Source: Eubacterium sp. (GTDB lineage: Bacteria; Bacillota; Clostridia; Peptostreptococcales; Anaerovoracaceae). From it: a stretch of DNA of 64,000 nucleotides. The notes under the pieces were generated by a model. The model searched no databases. It saw only the letters and a program-made list of their open reading frames with translations, and had not been told where the DNA came from. The stretch covers positions 1-64,000 of the forward strand of contig JAETRU010000004.1 of assembly GCA_021769965.1 (NCBI GenBank). The letters run 5' to 3'. Positions within the stretch are counted from its first letter, which is position 1. Each line of letters opens with the position of its first letter. Shown in pieces: positions 17,422 to 25,858 of this stretch. The position numbers and the translations under genes are program-made.

Positions 17422-18484
17422 GCTCTGCGGCCTCCTCTGTCTTATTTTCCTCCCGGTTCGGGTTTTGCATCTGTCTACTGCTTCCCGCCGCCTTCCTGAT
17501 CTCCGCGGCGCTGATGCTGATCGTATCAGTCATTTTTACAGCGTTCGCGGCTTCCGGCTCAGATCCTGCCGGTTCTCTGACCGGCGCTTCGTCCGGCTCT
17601 TCGATCAGCTCTTCAGCAGAATCTTCGCTCAGTTTTTCGGCAGGCTCGCAGCCTTCGCTCTGCCGTTCCGCGTCTTCCGGGGCTTCCGGTTCCAGTTTTC
17701 TCTGCAGCAGATCAGCCGGCGGTTCTTTTGCCATAACGGCTTCTTCATTCTCCTGATCAGGCTCCGGTTCAAATACGCTTTCTATTACGCTTTCTATCGC
17801 ACCTGATTCTTCAAATCCATACTGCCCGAATTCATCCCTGACGATATGCCCGTCCTCGATGGCGACGACCCGCTTCTGCATTCGATCCACGATATCCTTG
17901 GCATGGGTCACCATAACTACAGTCGTTCCGGTCATGTTGATCTGATTCAGCAGATCCATGATCTCCGCGGCCGTATCCGGATCCAGATTTCCTGTCGGCT
18001 CATCGGCAATGAGGACTGTTGGATTGTTGATGATCGCTCTGGCGATAGCAACTCTCTGCTGCTCTCCTGCCGACAGTTCGTTGGGATACTTGTCTGCTTC
18101 ATTGCTGATACCCACCAGACTGAGGACCTGCGGCACCTTTTTCCGGATCTGCCGTTTGCTCTTATGCAGGATCTCCATAGCAAAGGCTACATTCTCATAG
18201 ACCGTCTTCTTCGGCAGCAGCCGGAAATCCTGAAATACGATACCGATCCTGCGCCGCAGCTCCGGCACCTCGCGGTTGCTCATGGTGGTGACCTCTCTGC
18301 CCGCCACCTTGATGCTTCCGCTGTCAGCGTCGATCTCCTTCAGGATCAATTTGATAAAAGTAGATTTTCCCGCGCCGCTGGGGCCTACGAGAAAAACAAA
18401 ATCGCCTTTATTGATATGAATGCTGGCATTCTCAAGACCTACATTGGTATTGTAATGCTTCGTCACATTTTCAAATGTTATCAT
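17402..18484 (-). CDS. ftsE: cell division ATPase FtsE with a long acidic C-terminal tail
   Basis: Residues 1-220 are a complete FtsE ATPase: Walker A GPSGAGKST (34-42), Q-loop FQDF (84-87), signature LSAGEQQ (137-143), Walker B VLIADEPT (D161/E162), switch His194. The start at 18484 (MITFENVTKH) follows AAAGGGGAATAAGA. Residues 221-360 form an extra tail rich in Glu, Pro, Ala and Ser, predicted disordered. FtsE is normally about 228 aa, so the tail adds some 130-140 residues. The tail end overlaps ftsX in another frame by 20 bp. An extended -10 (TGGTATGAT) lies about 50 bp upstream. Confidence 0.95.
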   Translation of the reverse strand: MITFENVTKHYNTNVGLENASIHINKGDFVFLVGPSGAGKSTFIKLILKEIDADSGSIKVAGREVTTMSNREVPELRRRIGIVFQDFRLLPKKTVYENVAFAMEILHKSKRQIRKKVPQVLSLVGISNEADKYPNELSAGEQQRVAIARAIINNPTVLIADEPTGNLDPDTAAEIMDLLNQINMTGTTVVMVTHAKDIVDRMQKRVVAIEDGHIVRDEFGQYGFEESGAIESVIESVFEPEPDQENEEAVMAKEPPADLLQRKLEPEAPEDAERQSEGCEPAEKLSEDSAEELIEEPDEAPVREPAGSEPEAANAVKMTDTISISAAEIRKAAGSSRQMQNPNREENKTEEAAEHEQDRI

Positions 18485-18576
18485 TCTTATTCCCCTTTTA
18501 CAGCTTTCGTTTTTCTTCTGCACATACACATTAATCATACCATAATTCGACTTTTTTTTAAATAGGTAAAGACCAT

Positions 18577-19365
18577 TTAAAAGCCCAGTTTACGTGAAAC
18601 TTTCGTGAAAATTTCCAGTAAATCCTTTCTAATTTCAGGATTTTGCCAGTGAAAACGGCAGGCGTATTCATCAGCGTAGATCAGGGCAGGATCAAAGCCG
18701 GGCATCCACAAAATATCTCGTGTCTTCAAAAATCCGGCTGTCTGGCGGCGGCTGACGCCGCTGTTAGTCCTGTTGCACAGCCAGAGCACCGGCAGCCCCG
18801 ACAGTTCCAGCTTTTTCAGCGTCTGAAACCGCTGCACCCCCGCCATCAGTCTGGACGGCAGAGGATCGCATACGGCTATGACCGCGTCCATCCCGGTCAG
18901 AAGCGGCTCCCAGTCCGGTCCCGTATCCAGATCAAAGACGCAGATCTCTCCTCTGGCGCTGGCAAGGAGCCGTTCCCGCTGCCGCCCGTCCAGACGTATC
19001 CCAGCATCCCGATCCTCCGGCGCCGGCAGAATCCACCTGATATCCTGCTCCAGATTTTCCAGACCGCGCACAGGCGCATTACCTGCGATCAGTTCATAAA
19101 ACCGTATAAATCTGCGATTTGCAAAACGCTGATCCATGGCTGCCGCGTCGTAAAGCAGCGCCCTGCCCGGCTCCGGATGAAGGCACTGGCAAAAAGTCAG
19201 ATAATTCCCCTTTGATTGAAAGTAAAAGGCCAGAGACGATGCAACAAAAGTTGTTCCAACGCTCCGGCCAAGTCCTGTAACGCCGATATTCCATTGTTCC
19301 ACAGGTTTCCGTTCCTCTTCCTGCGGCTGAAGTCCCTTATATTCTCTGAAAAAAATCCTCTTCAA
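18577..19365 (-). CDS. ParA/MinD-like P-loop protein with a deviant Walker A
   Basis: A 262-residue protein. Near its start it has GVTGLGRSVGTTFVASSLAFYFQ (28-50): the layout of a MinD/ParA deviant Walker A, but with Arg/Ser where the signature Lys and GK would be. It also has VFDLDTGPDWEP (Walker A' or Walker B like Asp), a VIAVCDPLPSRL strand, and LWLCNRTNSGV, the asparagine-containing segment typical of the SIMIBI class. Start TTG at 19365 with GGGAGGTGCG upstream. It lies 92 bp ahead of ftsE on the same strand. No function is known; a link to division is inferred from position. Confidence 0.6.
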   Translation of the reverse strand: MKRIFFREYKGLQPQEEERKPVEQWNIGVTGLGRSVGTTFVASSLAFYFQSKGNYLTFCQCLHPEPGRALLYDAAAMDQRFANRRFIRFYELIAGNAPVRGLENLEQDIRWILPAPEDRDAGIRLDGRQRERLLASARGEICVFDLDTGPDWEPLLTGMDAVIAVCDPLPSRLMAGVQRFQTLKKLELSGLPVLWLCNRTNSGVSRRQTAGFLKTRDILWMPGFDPALIYADEYACRFHWQNPEIRKDLLEIFTKVSRKLGF

Positions 19366-19509
19366 AGCGACGCACCTCCCTTGCCTGACGGCTCTGCTAT
19401 GCTATGCTAACAGTTTACCATTTTTGTGCAGGGTATGCAATCCTTATTTTCCTTTTTTATACTTTTATTTGTTTATTCTGTGCTTCTGCAGCCGGTCAGA
19501 CTGACGGCC

Positions 19510-19750
19510 GTTTCCAAAATTGCCGAATCGGTTTCTATGGAAACCAAAAACGCCGAATTTGAAACAGCTCAGTGCGTTCAACCACCCTTCCGCCTTTTTT
19601 CGGCAGCAGATTCATCAGAATTCGTCCGTATACAAGATCGAATAGCATTTCAAGTGCTCTTATGTTCTGTTTAAACAACATTTTATGTGATTTCGTTTCT
19701 AAAACGATCAAATCGGTTTCTATAGAAACCAAAAACGCTAAAACTGAAAC
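19510..19750. repeat. two-copy palindromic repeat with alternating GTTTC/GAAAC arms
   Basis: Two copies of a roughly 55-bp element (19510-19566 and 19695-19750) share the core AATCGGTTTCTAT, then R-GAAACC-AAAAACGC. The core is a palindrome: GGTTTCTATAGAAACC in copy 2 is perfect, copy 1 has one change. The pattern GTTTC...GAAAC recurs on both sides, with GTTTAAAC at 19669. The copies lie in the 424-bp gap between the ParA-like gene and the PrcB-like gene. I see no credible gene in it. Confidence 0.65.
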
Positions 19751-19789
19751 CGGTATTGCCGATATTGCCAGTCCTGCCATCCTTACCCG

Positions 19790-20227
19790 CTATTTAGCAA
19801 AATCCGACTTCAGCTGGATGCTGTCCGGAAGCCCGGTCAGATCCGTCTTCACCAGATCATAAGGATAGCAGATCACCTGGGCCAGATTTTCCGCATCAGC
19901 GGGATCTGCAAAAGTTGCGGAAACATTGAGTATACTTCTGTCATCCTTGCTTTCCAGTGTGATCTCCTCTATTTTTACATCATACCCGGCCGTAGGCTTC
20001 TCGCCTCTCGTAACCATGACATAGACCGTATCATCCACCTTAAACGCCAGGGCCCGCTCCAGATCCCGATAGGACGGCAGTATCTCCGCTTCGATCTCAC
20101 GAGGCACGGCCTTTTCCGACACACGCTCAAACTTTACCTTTGTTTCACCTGCGTTGATGCCGAATGCCAGGATCAGCCCTGCCAGCACCACTGCCGCTAT
20201 GGCAATGGCAATAATCTCCTTCTTCAT
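19790..20227 (-). CDS. PrcB-like secreted or membrane-anchored protein
   Basis: A 145-residue protein with an N-terminal membrane anchor (about 4-24), then a region containing VMVTRGEKPTAGYDVKIEEI followed by beta strands. The GxKPTxGY pattern is that of the PrcB C-terminal domain, found in proteins that partner surface proteases in other bacteria. The start at 20227 has GAGAGGAGACGTCTT. It is downstream of, but well separated from, the split transketolase genes. The family assignment is moderate; no role can be stated. Confidence 0.6.
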   Translation of the reverse strand: MKKEIIAIAIAAVVLAGLILAFGINAGETKVKFERVSEKAVPREIEAEILPSYRDLERALAFKVDDTVYVMVTRGEKPTAGYDVKIEEITLESKDDRSILNVSATFADPADAENLAQVICYPYDLVKTDLTGLPDSIQLKSDFAK

Positions 20228-20288
20228 AAGACGTCTCCTCTCTCTGCGACTGTTTAACCTTATGAGACAAGAAGGCCGAATATGCGTA

Positions 20289-20311
20289 AAGGACGGGAAA
20301 AACCCGTCCTT
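20289..20311. terminator. hairpin downstream of the transketolase genes
   Basis: AAGGACGGG and CCCGTCCTT form a 9-bp stem around AAAAA. Only a short T-run follows on the minus strand, so the terminator call is moderate. Confidence 0.55.
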
Positions 20312-20354
20312 ATCCATTTAATCTGTCATTTTATATTCAACTGATGCCAGTCTT

Positions 20355-21284
20355 TTAGTACACTTCGCGGACCGCTTTGACGATATCTGCCGCGGTCATG
20401 CCGTACTTCTCCTTCAGTTCGTCCGGTTTACCGGATTCGCCGTATGTATCATGCTGACCGACCATTTCCATTCTCACAGGGCACTTTCTGCACAGAACCT
20501 CTGCCACTGCGCTTCCCAGTCCGCCGATGATGGAGTGCTCTTCCGCCGTAACGATGCGGCCTGTTTCCTTTGCGGCCTGAAGGATGATGTCCTCGTCCAG
20601 AGGTTTGATGGTGTGCATGTCGATGACACGTACATCGACACCTTCCTCAGCCAGCTGCGACGCTGCCATCATGGCCTCGGCGACCATAATGCCTGTGGCG
20701 ATGACCGTCACATCTCTGCCCGGACGAAGAACGTTGCCTTTGCCCAGCCTGATGTCCGCAGTCTCATCATAGAATACAGGCACCGCAGCTCTGCCCAGTC
20801 TCACATAAGCCGGACCGTCAAAATCCACTACCTGCTTCAGAAGCAGCCTTGCGCTGACGCCGTCAGAAGGGTTGACCACAGTCATGCCCGGAATCGTCCG
20901 CATCAGAGCCAGATCCTCAAAGGTCTGATGGCTCGCGCCGTCCTCGCCTACCGTAATGCCTGCGTGAGTAGCGCAGACCTTTACGTTTGCTCCGGTATAT
21001 CCGATAGAATTTCTTATGATCTCAAAAGCTCTTCCGGATGCGAACATGGCAAAGGTCGACGCGCAGACTACCTTGCCGGATAACGCCAGACCCGCTGCCG
21101 TTCCGTACAGATTCTGCTCCGCGATACCCATGTTGAAAAATCTCTCCGGATAGGTCCTGCTGAATTCGTTTGTCATAGTAGACTTGGAAAGGTCAGCGTC
21201 CATGACGACCAGATTCGGGTTTTCTGCGCCGATCTCTACCAGCGTTTTGCCGTATGCGGCTCTTGTTGCCATTTTCTCTGCCAT
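20355..21284 (-). CDS. transketolase, C-terminal subunit
   Basis: A 309-residue protein matching the pyrimidine-binding and C-terminal domains of transketolase: FFNMGIAEQNLYGTAAGLA contains the catalytic Glu, and the C-terminal domain has GQHDTYGESGKPDEL. It pairs with the N-terminal subunit upstream; start and stop overlap as TAATG at 21286-21282. I chose the ATG at 21284 because GGGAGG lies nine bases before it, against three for the ATG at 21290. Split transketolases are common in Clostridia. The pair links pentose phosphates and glycolysis. Confidence 0.92.
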   Translation of the reverse strand: MAEKMATRAAYGKTLVEIGAENPNLVVMDADLSKSTMTNEFSRTYPERFFNMGIAEQNLYGTAAGLALSGKVVCASTFAMFASGRAFEIIRNSIGYTGANVKVCATHAGITVGEDGASHQTFEDLALMRTIPGMTVVNPSDGVSARLLLKQVVDFDGPAYVRLGRAAVPVFYDETADIRLGKGNVLRPGRDVTVIATGIMVAEAMMAASQLAEEGVDVRVIDMHTIKPLDEDIILQAAKETGRIVTAEEHSIIGGLGSAVAEVLCRKCPVRMEMVGQHDTYGESGKPDELKEKYGMTAADIVKAVREVY

Positions 21285-22102
21285 TACCATGTACCTCCCA
21301 GTTCTTCTACTGCCAGTCTGGCCTCCTCTTCATTCGGCGCCTTGCCGTGCCATCCGGCCTGATCTTCCATAAACGACACGCCTCTGCCCTTATGTGTTCT
21401 GGCAATAATGGCTGTCGGCCGTCCCTTGCAGGCTCTGGCCTTGTCAAAGGCGTCAAAGATCTCTTCAAAATCATGTCCGTCGATAACGGTCACATTCCAG
21501 CCAAAGGCCGCAAATTTCTCATCTACAGGCTTTACAGTCATAACGTCATCGTTTTTTCCGTCGATCTGCAGACCGTTGAAATCCACGATAGCAGTCAGAT
21601 TGTCCAGCTTATAGTGGGCCGCAGACATAGCCGCCTCCCAGACCAGACCTTCCTGCAGCTCGCCGTCTCCCAGCAAAGTATAGATACGGCCCGGATTGCC
21701 GTCCATTTTATTTGCCAGAGCCATGCCGACGCTGACGGAGATACCCTGGCCCAGAGAACCTGTAGACATTTCAATGCCGGGAACTTTGTGCATATTCGGA
21801 TGACCCTGAAAACGGCTGCCCAGCTTGCGCAGGCTCATCATATCCTCTGCCGGAAAGTATCCTCTTTCCGCCAGAGCGGCATACTGCACCGGACCGGCGT
21901 GGCCCTTTGACAGGATAAACTTGTCACGGTCGGCCTTCTTCGGGTCAGACGGATCGATATTCATTTCTTTAAAGTACAGAGCGGTGACGATATCCGCTGC
22001 GGAAAGGCTGCCGCCCGGATGACCGGAACCGGCACTATGTATAGCGCGGATGACGTCGATCCTGACCTTTGCGGCCAGTTCTTCATAAGCTTTTATATCC
22101 AT
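21284..22102 (-). CDS. transketolase, N-terminal subunit
   Basis: This 272-residue protein holds the thiamine diphosphate-binding half: GSGHPGGSLSAADIV, LSKGHAGPVQYA, STGSLGQGISVSVGMALA, and the GDG...N metal motif (LLGDGELQEGLVWEAAMSAAHYKLDN). Start 22102 follows GGAGGATAAA. It is coupled to the C-terminal subunit by TAATG. A hairpin (22126-22150) separates it from mazF upstream, so the two are probably separate transcripts. Confidence 0.93.
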   Translation of the reverse strand: MDIKAYEELAAKVRIDVIRAIHSAGSGHPGGSLSAADIVTALYFKEMNIDPSDPKKADRDKFILSKGHAGPVQYAALAERGYFPAEDMMSLRKLGSRFQGHPNMHKVPGIEMSTGSLGQGISVSVGMALANKMDGNPGRIYTLLGDGELQEGLVWEAAMSAAHYKLDNLTAIVDFNGLQIDGKNDDVMTVKPVDEKFAAFGWNVTVIDGHDFEEIFDAFDKARACKGRPTAIIARTHKGRGVSFMEDQAGWHGKAPNEEEARLAVEELGGTW

Positions 22103-22125
22103 TTTATCCTCCATATATTTTCACA

Positions 22126-22150
22126 GGAAGACCGGTACTGCCGGCCTTCC
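22126..22150 (-). terminator. hairpin between mazF and transketolase
   Basis: GGAAGACCGG and CCGGCCTTCC pair with one mismatch around a 5-nt loop. Only a weak T-run follows on the minus strand. Confidence 0.5.
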
Positions 22151-22163
22151 CTGATGATCAAAA

Positions 22164-22526
22164 CTAAAAGGAACGGTGCTTCGGATCTGTAATGCCCAGA
22201 CTGACGCTGAGCGCCTGATCCACACCCGGCATCTGCGCCTGGCTGAGGCAGCCGATGTGTTCCTTTAATCTTTTCTTATCGATGGTGCGCAGCTGTTCCA
22301 GCAGCACCACCGAATTTTTGCTGAGTCCGCCGTCGGCGGCTTCCAATTTCACATGGGTTGGCAATTCTGCCTTTGTCTGAGATGTAATGGCAGCCACGAT
22401 AATCGTCGGGCTGTATCGGTTTCCTACGTCGTTTTGTACTACAAGCACTGGTCTGACTCCCCCTTGTTCAGAGCCGACAACGGGACTTAAATCAGCAAAA
22501 TAAAGGTCTCCCTTCTTTACTATCAA
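22164..22526 (-). CDS. MazF/EndoA-type mRNA interferase without an adjacent antitoxin
   Basis: The 120-residue protein (MIVKKGDLYFADLSPVVGSEQGG...) matches EndoA, the Firmicute MazF that cuts single-stranded RNA. The GDLYFADL, GSEQGGVRPVLVV and AAITSQ motifs are all present. I place the start at TTG 22526, eight bases after AAGGAG; GTG at 22535 overlaps that site. The next gene upstream (nnrD) ends 12 bp away, so no MazE/EndoAI antitoxin sits in the usual position. Confidence 0.9.
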   Translation of the reverse strand: MIVKKGDLYFADLSPVVGSEQGGVRPVLVVQNDVGNRYSPTIIVAAITSQTKAELPTHVKLEAADGGLSKNSVVLLEQLRTIDKKRLKEHIGCLSQAQMPGVDQALSVSLGITDPKHRSF

Positions 22527-22538
22527 GTCCAACACTCC

Positions 22539-23396
22539 TTATAAAAGTTCTTTTATGGCAAAAGGCGTGTATTCTGCTATATCACTGGCTGTTAAGCCGT
22601 GCTCTCCCGTTTTTTCCGCTGCCAGATCTCCTGACAGTCCGTGTACAAATACCCCTGCCCTGGCCGCGTCAAAAGCGCTGAGGCCCTGACCTGCCAGAGA
22701 CGTGATGATGCCAGTCAGCACATCACCGCTGCCGGCTGTCGCCATGCCGGGGTTACCTGTAGTATTAATATATGCCTTCCCGTTCGGATCGGCAACCAGA
22801 GTGCCTGCACCTTTTATTACAGCGATGCAGCCATAAGCTTTTATCAATGCTTCCGCTATGGCCTCCTTCGCCGGCTGTCCGTCTTCCCCTGACGGCCAGC
22901 TGCCAGAAAGCAGCCGCTTTGCCTCGCCCAGATGGGGCGTCATGATCACCCTGGCCCGTGTCTGTCTCATCAGCGCCTGCAGCCGGCTGTCGCCTGCTAC
23001 AGTGTTGAGCCCGTCCGCATCGATGACCAGAGTTTTCCCATACGTCCGGAGCACCTGCTCCAGAATCTTCTTTGTCCGTCTACCAACTCCCATTCCCGGG
23101 CCTATCGCCACTGCATCGTAAGCGGACAGGTCCTTATTCAGCTTGTCCCACGTGATACAGGTGGCTTCCGGAACCGAAATCTGCAGAACAGGGAAGATCT
23201 TTTTCGATGTGCAGACCTTCACCAGACCGCTGCCGCATTTGATCGCCGCCCTGGCCGCGAAGACAGCGGCGCCCGCCATCTCCTTTGAGCCTGCCAGGAT
23301 CAGGACCCTGCCGCAGTCACCTTTATGTATCTCTCTGGAACGTGTTCTGATTACAGTATGGGCAAAAGTCCGATCAGTTAAACCTGTTATATCCAT
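22539..23396 (-). CDS. nnrD: ADP-dependent NAD(P)HX dehydratase
   Basis: It repairs hydrated NADH/NADPH. The 285-residue protein is the carbohydrate-kinase-like domain alone, without the epimerase domain fused to it in many bacteria. Motifs: GRVLILAGSKEMAGAAVFAARAAIKCGSGLV, VIDADGLN, MTPHLGEAKRLL, and AGSGDVLTGIITSLAGQG. The start directly follows the stop of the lipoprotein gene (TAAATG), and mazF follows. Confidence 0.93.
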   Translation of the reverse strand: MDITGLTDRTFAHTVIRTRSREIHKGDCGRVLILAGSKEMAGAAVFAARAAIKCGSGLVKVCTSKKIFPVLQISVPEATCITWDKLNKDLSAYDAVAIGPGMGVGRRTKKILEQVLRTYGKTLVIDADGLNTVAGDSRLQALMRQTRARVIMTPHLGEAKRLLSGSWPSGEDGQPAKEAIAEALIKAYGCIAVIKGAGTLVADPNGKAYINTTGNPGMATAGSGDVLTGIITSLAGQGLSAFDAARAGVFVHGLSGDLAAEKTGEHGLTASDIAEYTPFAIKELL

Positions 23397-23873
23397 TTAT
23401 TTTTTCACCTTATCAAAAATCAGTGTGATCTCTTCATCCTCTTCCGGATCGGTATAGGTCAGCAGCAGCTTGGTCTCCGACTTCAGCTGATATCCCAGTA
23501 CCTGATCCGTCTTCATCGTATCCCACGGCGCCGGCGGGTCAAAATCCGCCTTGTTCACACCGGCAAGCTGCACCACGCCATCCTCAGGAAACAGAAACTT
23601 TCCCTCTATGCCCGGGTTTCCCTCTTCTGCGTCGTACATTTCAAAAGAGCCGTCTGACGAGATCTTCAGACGAAGATACCCCACATAGATGTCCGGTATA
23701 CCCAGAGGATTGTCCTCGCACTCCCACGCGCCTGCTATAAGTTCCAGTGTCTGAGCGCGTACCTCCGGATCCTCTGACGGATATTCCGACTCCTGCGTTT
23801 CTCCGCATCTGCAGAGCATCGCCAGCAAAAGGCAGAGCAGACAGATACATATGCCGCTGTGAATTTTTTTCAT
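23397..23873 (-). CDS. probable lipoprotein of unknown function
   Basis: A 158-residue protein with a positively charged start, hydrophobic core (9-20) and a Cys-containing end (MLCRCGE). The lipobox is imperfect, so it may be a lipoprotein or simply secreted. The mature part has an IAGAWECEDNPLG strand and ends in LIFDKVKK, with alternating beta-like strands that resemble lipocalin-type ligand domains (SDGSFEMYDAEEG...GKFLFPEDG). No family can be named. It is upstream of nnrD and abuts it. Confidence 0.6.
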   Translation of the reverse strand: MKKIHSGICICLLCLLLAMLCRCGETQESEYPSEDPEVRAQTLELIAGAWECEDNPLGIPDIYVGYLRLKISSDGSFEMYDAEEGNPGIEGKFLFPEDGVVQLAGVNKADFDPPAPWDTMKTDQVLGYQLKSETKLLLTYTDPEEDEEITLIFDKVKK

Positions 23874-23902
23874 GGTACACCCCTTTTCTCTTTTTCAACA
23901 GA

Positions 23903-25300
23903 TCACAGTCCCAGAAATACCATCGCCATGGCGAAGTAGATAGACAGGGCGACCATGTCCGACACAGAGGAAATGGCCGGATTGGCGATCAGCGCCGGGT
24001 CCAGATTCATCTTCTTGACCAGAAGCGGCACCATGCTGCCGAGCACTTTGCCGATGATGACGATAAACAGCATGGCTGCGCATACCGTCAATGCGATGAT
24101 CGGTTCCTGCCTGTCCAGCAGGCATACTCTGGCAAAATTGAAAGCACTGAGAATGACGCCGATCAAAGCGCCGATGCGTATCTCCTTCCAGAGGATCTTA
24201 AACACGTCGGAGGTATCCACCTCGTCTGTGGCAAGACCGCGGATGATCAGAGTGGCTGCCTGAGATCCGGTATTGCCGCCGGTTCCCATCAGCATCGGCA
24301 TATAGGATACCAGACAGATGATCTGAGACAGGCGGCCCTCAAAGCTGCTGACGATCATACCGGTAAAGATATACGCGACCATCAGGATCAAAAGCCACGG
24401 CAGCCTGTTCAGAGCGTGCTGCCAGACAGATTTGTCCAGATACCCTTTGTCCGAGTTTTCAAAGTCGATGACGCCGTTCATTCTCTCGATATCCTCGGTA
24501 GCCTCTTCTTCCATGACATCCAGAATATCGTCGACGGTGATGATTCCTACCAGCCGGTGTTCATTATCCACCACGGGCAGAGCCAGAAATCCATACTTTT
24601 TGAAATCCTCGGAGACCTCTTCCTGGTCCTCATACACATTTTCCCAGACGTAATCTGTACGCATGATATCCATGATCCTGATCTCATCGTCTGTGATGAC
24701 CAGCGTGCTCAGGGAAACGATGCCGATCAGCTTCCGTCCGCTGTCTTTCACGTAGCAGGTATAGATGGTCTCCGCATCCATGCCTACTTCTTTGATATAT
24801 TCCATAGCCTGTCCGACAGTCCAGTCCTTCTGCAGGCTGATATAGTCAGGCGTCATCAGACTGCCCGCGCAGGTGTCCGGATAATTGAGGAAGGTATTGA
24901 TCAGCTTCCTCTCGTTCTTAGGCGTTTTCTCCAGAATTTTGTCGACCACATTGGCCGGCAGTTCTTCCAGAATATCGATCTTATCGTCGAAGTCCATCTC
25001 CTGAACGATAAAATTGATTTCCTTATCTGTAATGCCGTTTACGATCTCTACCTGATCGTCAGAAGGCAGTTCAGAGAACACCTCTACAGAGATGTCTTTC
25101 GGCAGCAGGCGGAACAGAATGATGGTCATCTCGATTTCCATTTCCTCGGTGACCTCTTCCAGCAGCTCCGCGATATCTACCGCATTATATTTCAATAATT
25201 CATCCCGGGCAAGGAAGTAGCGTTTTTCTTCCAGCAGCTCCAGGATCTTTTCCAGCGATTCATCCATCAGGATGCCGGTATCGATAACTTTGTTATCCAT
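23903..25300 (-). CDS. mgtE: MgtE-family magnesium transporter
   Basis: A 465-residue protein. In order: N-terminal MgtE N domain (about 1-140), two CBS domains (about 145-275; GIVSLSTLVI, GIITVDDILDVMEEEATED), a connecting helix, and a five-helix membrane domain (about 300-465) with the pore signature YMPMLMGTGGNTGSQAATLIIRGLA. Cytosolic domains sense magnesium and close the channel. GGGGTAAATACCA precedes the ATG. I looked for an M-box leader and did not find one. Confidence 0.95.
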   Translation of the reverse strand: MDNKVIDTGILMDESLEKILELLEEKRYFLARDELLKYNAVDIAELLEEVTEEMEIEMTIILFRLLPKDISVEVFSELPSDDQVEIVNGITDKEINFIVQEMDFDDKIDILEELPANVVDKILEKTPKNERKLINTFLNYPDTCAGSLMTPDYISLQKDWTVGQAMEYIKEVGMDAETIYTCYVKDSGRKLIGIVSLSTLVITDDEIRIMDIMRTDYVWENVYEDQEEVSEDFKKYGFLALPVVDNEHRLVGIITVDDILDVMEEEATEDIERMNGVIDFENSDKGYLDKSVWQHALNRLPWLLILMVAYIFTGMIVSSFEGRLSQIICLVSYMPMLMGTGGNTGSQAATLIIRGLATDEVDTSDVFKILWKEIRIGALIGVILSAFNFARVCLLDRQEPIIALTVCAAMLFIVIIGKVLGSMVPLLVKKMNLDPALIANPAISSVSDMVALSIYFAMAMVFLGL

Positions 25301-25378
25301 TGGTATTTACCCCGCTTTCTTTGGTATTTCCCCGTCTGGCGCAAAATACCCTCTCGCGGGGTCCTCCCCCGGCGGGAT

Positions 25379-25543
25379 CTATCTGCTGCATGAAGACAGG
25401 GATGTTTTCTGCCCCGGCTGCGGTTTGACAGATCCCGGAGAGGTAAGACGCTCCGTCTTCCGGATCTCAGCGCTGATCAGTTCTGCCGCGGCCATGGTTC
25501 TTATGTGATATTTGCTTTGTTTAGAGGCAGGCCCGTTATCCAT
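25379..25543 (-). CDS. possible small protein upstream of mgtE (54 aa)
   Basis: An ATG at 25543 follows AAAGGATGTGAAGAC at correct spacing and opens a 54-codon frame (MDNGPASKQSKYHIR...). The promoter at 25584-25613 would transcribe it ahead of mgtE. The sequence is polar and basic with no recognisable motif. It may be real, a leader peptide, or chance. Nothing else is visible in 25301-25378 beyond a direct repeat GGTATTTNCCCCG. Confidence 0.4.
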   Translation of the reverse strand: MDNGPASKQSKYHIRTMAAAELISAEIRKTERLTSPGSVKPQPGQKTSLSSCSR

Positions 25544-25583
25544 GTCTTCACATCCTTTCGAATACAATTTGCTCTAACGCTTT

Positions 25584-25613
25584 ATTATACATCATATAAA
25601 CGTTAATTTGCAA
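25584..25613 (-). promoter_or_regulatory. sigma-A promoter for the mgtE transcript
   Basis: On the minus strand -35 TTGCAA (25613-25608), 18-bp spacer, -10 TATAAT (25589-25584). The leader to mgtE would be about 275 nt. Confidence 0.7.
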
Positions 25614-25759
25614 CCTCTTCGCCGGGAAAATCGCAAAAATTAACAGATTGCGCCAGGATCGCGGCTGCTGCTTTCTTTTTCGCTGAATTTTTCCTGTGCT
25701 TTAGCAATGTACATTGTAAAATCCTTGAAATTTCAGTCAATTTTATAGTGAGAAAACAG

Positions 25760-25788
25760 TTGACTATTATTTGTCAAAGTGTTATATT
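25760..25788 (+). promoter_or_regulatory. sigma-A promoter for gdhA
   Basis: -35 TTGACT (25760-25765), 17-bp spacer, -10 TATATT (25783-25788). The leader is about 65 nt with the ribosome binding site GAGGAGATCAAA. The AT-rich region upstream (25700-25759) could act as an UP element. Confidence 0.75.
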
Positions 25789-25858
25789 GAATGTAACGGC
25801 GACAATATTTACAAATTCTAAAACTAAATTTTTAAATGAGAGAAAAGAGGAGATCAAA

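Noticed and set aside
19426-19780. Open frames of about 82 aa on each strand over the GTTTC repeat
   Set aside because: Low-complexity, overlapping each other and the repeats, without clear start signals.
23747-25198. 483-codon plus-strand frame
   Set aside because: Lies antisense to mgtE, which has clear domains; His/Asp/Gln-rich translation is typical of a shadow frame.
25301-25583. M-box magnesium riboswitch upstream of mgtE
   Set aside because: The conserved M-box core sequences and pairing were not found; only a small open frame and short direct repeat are visible.
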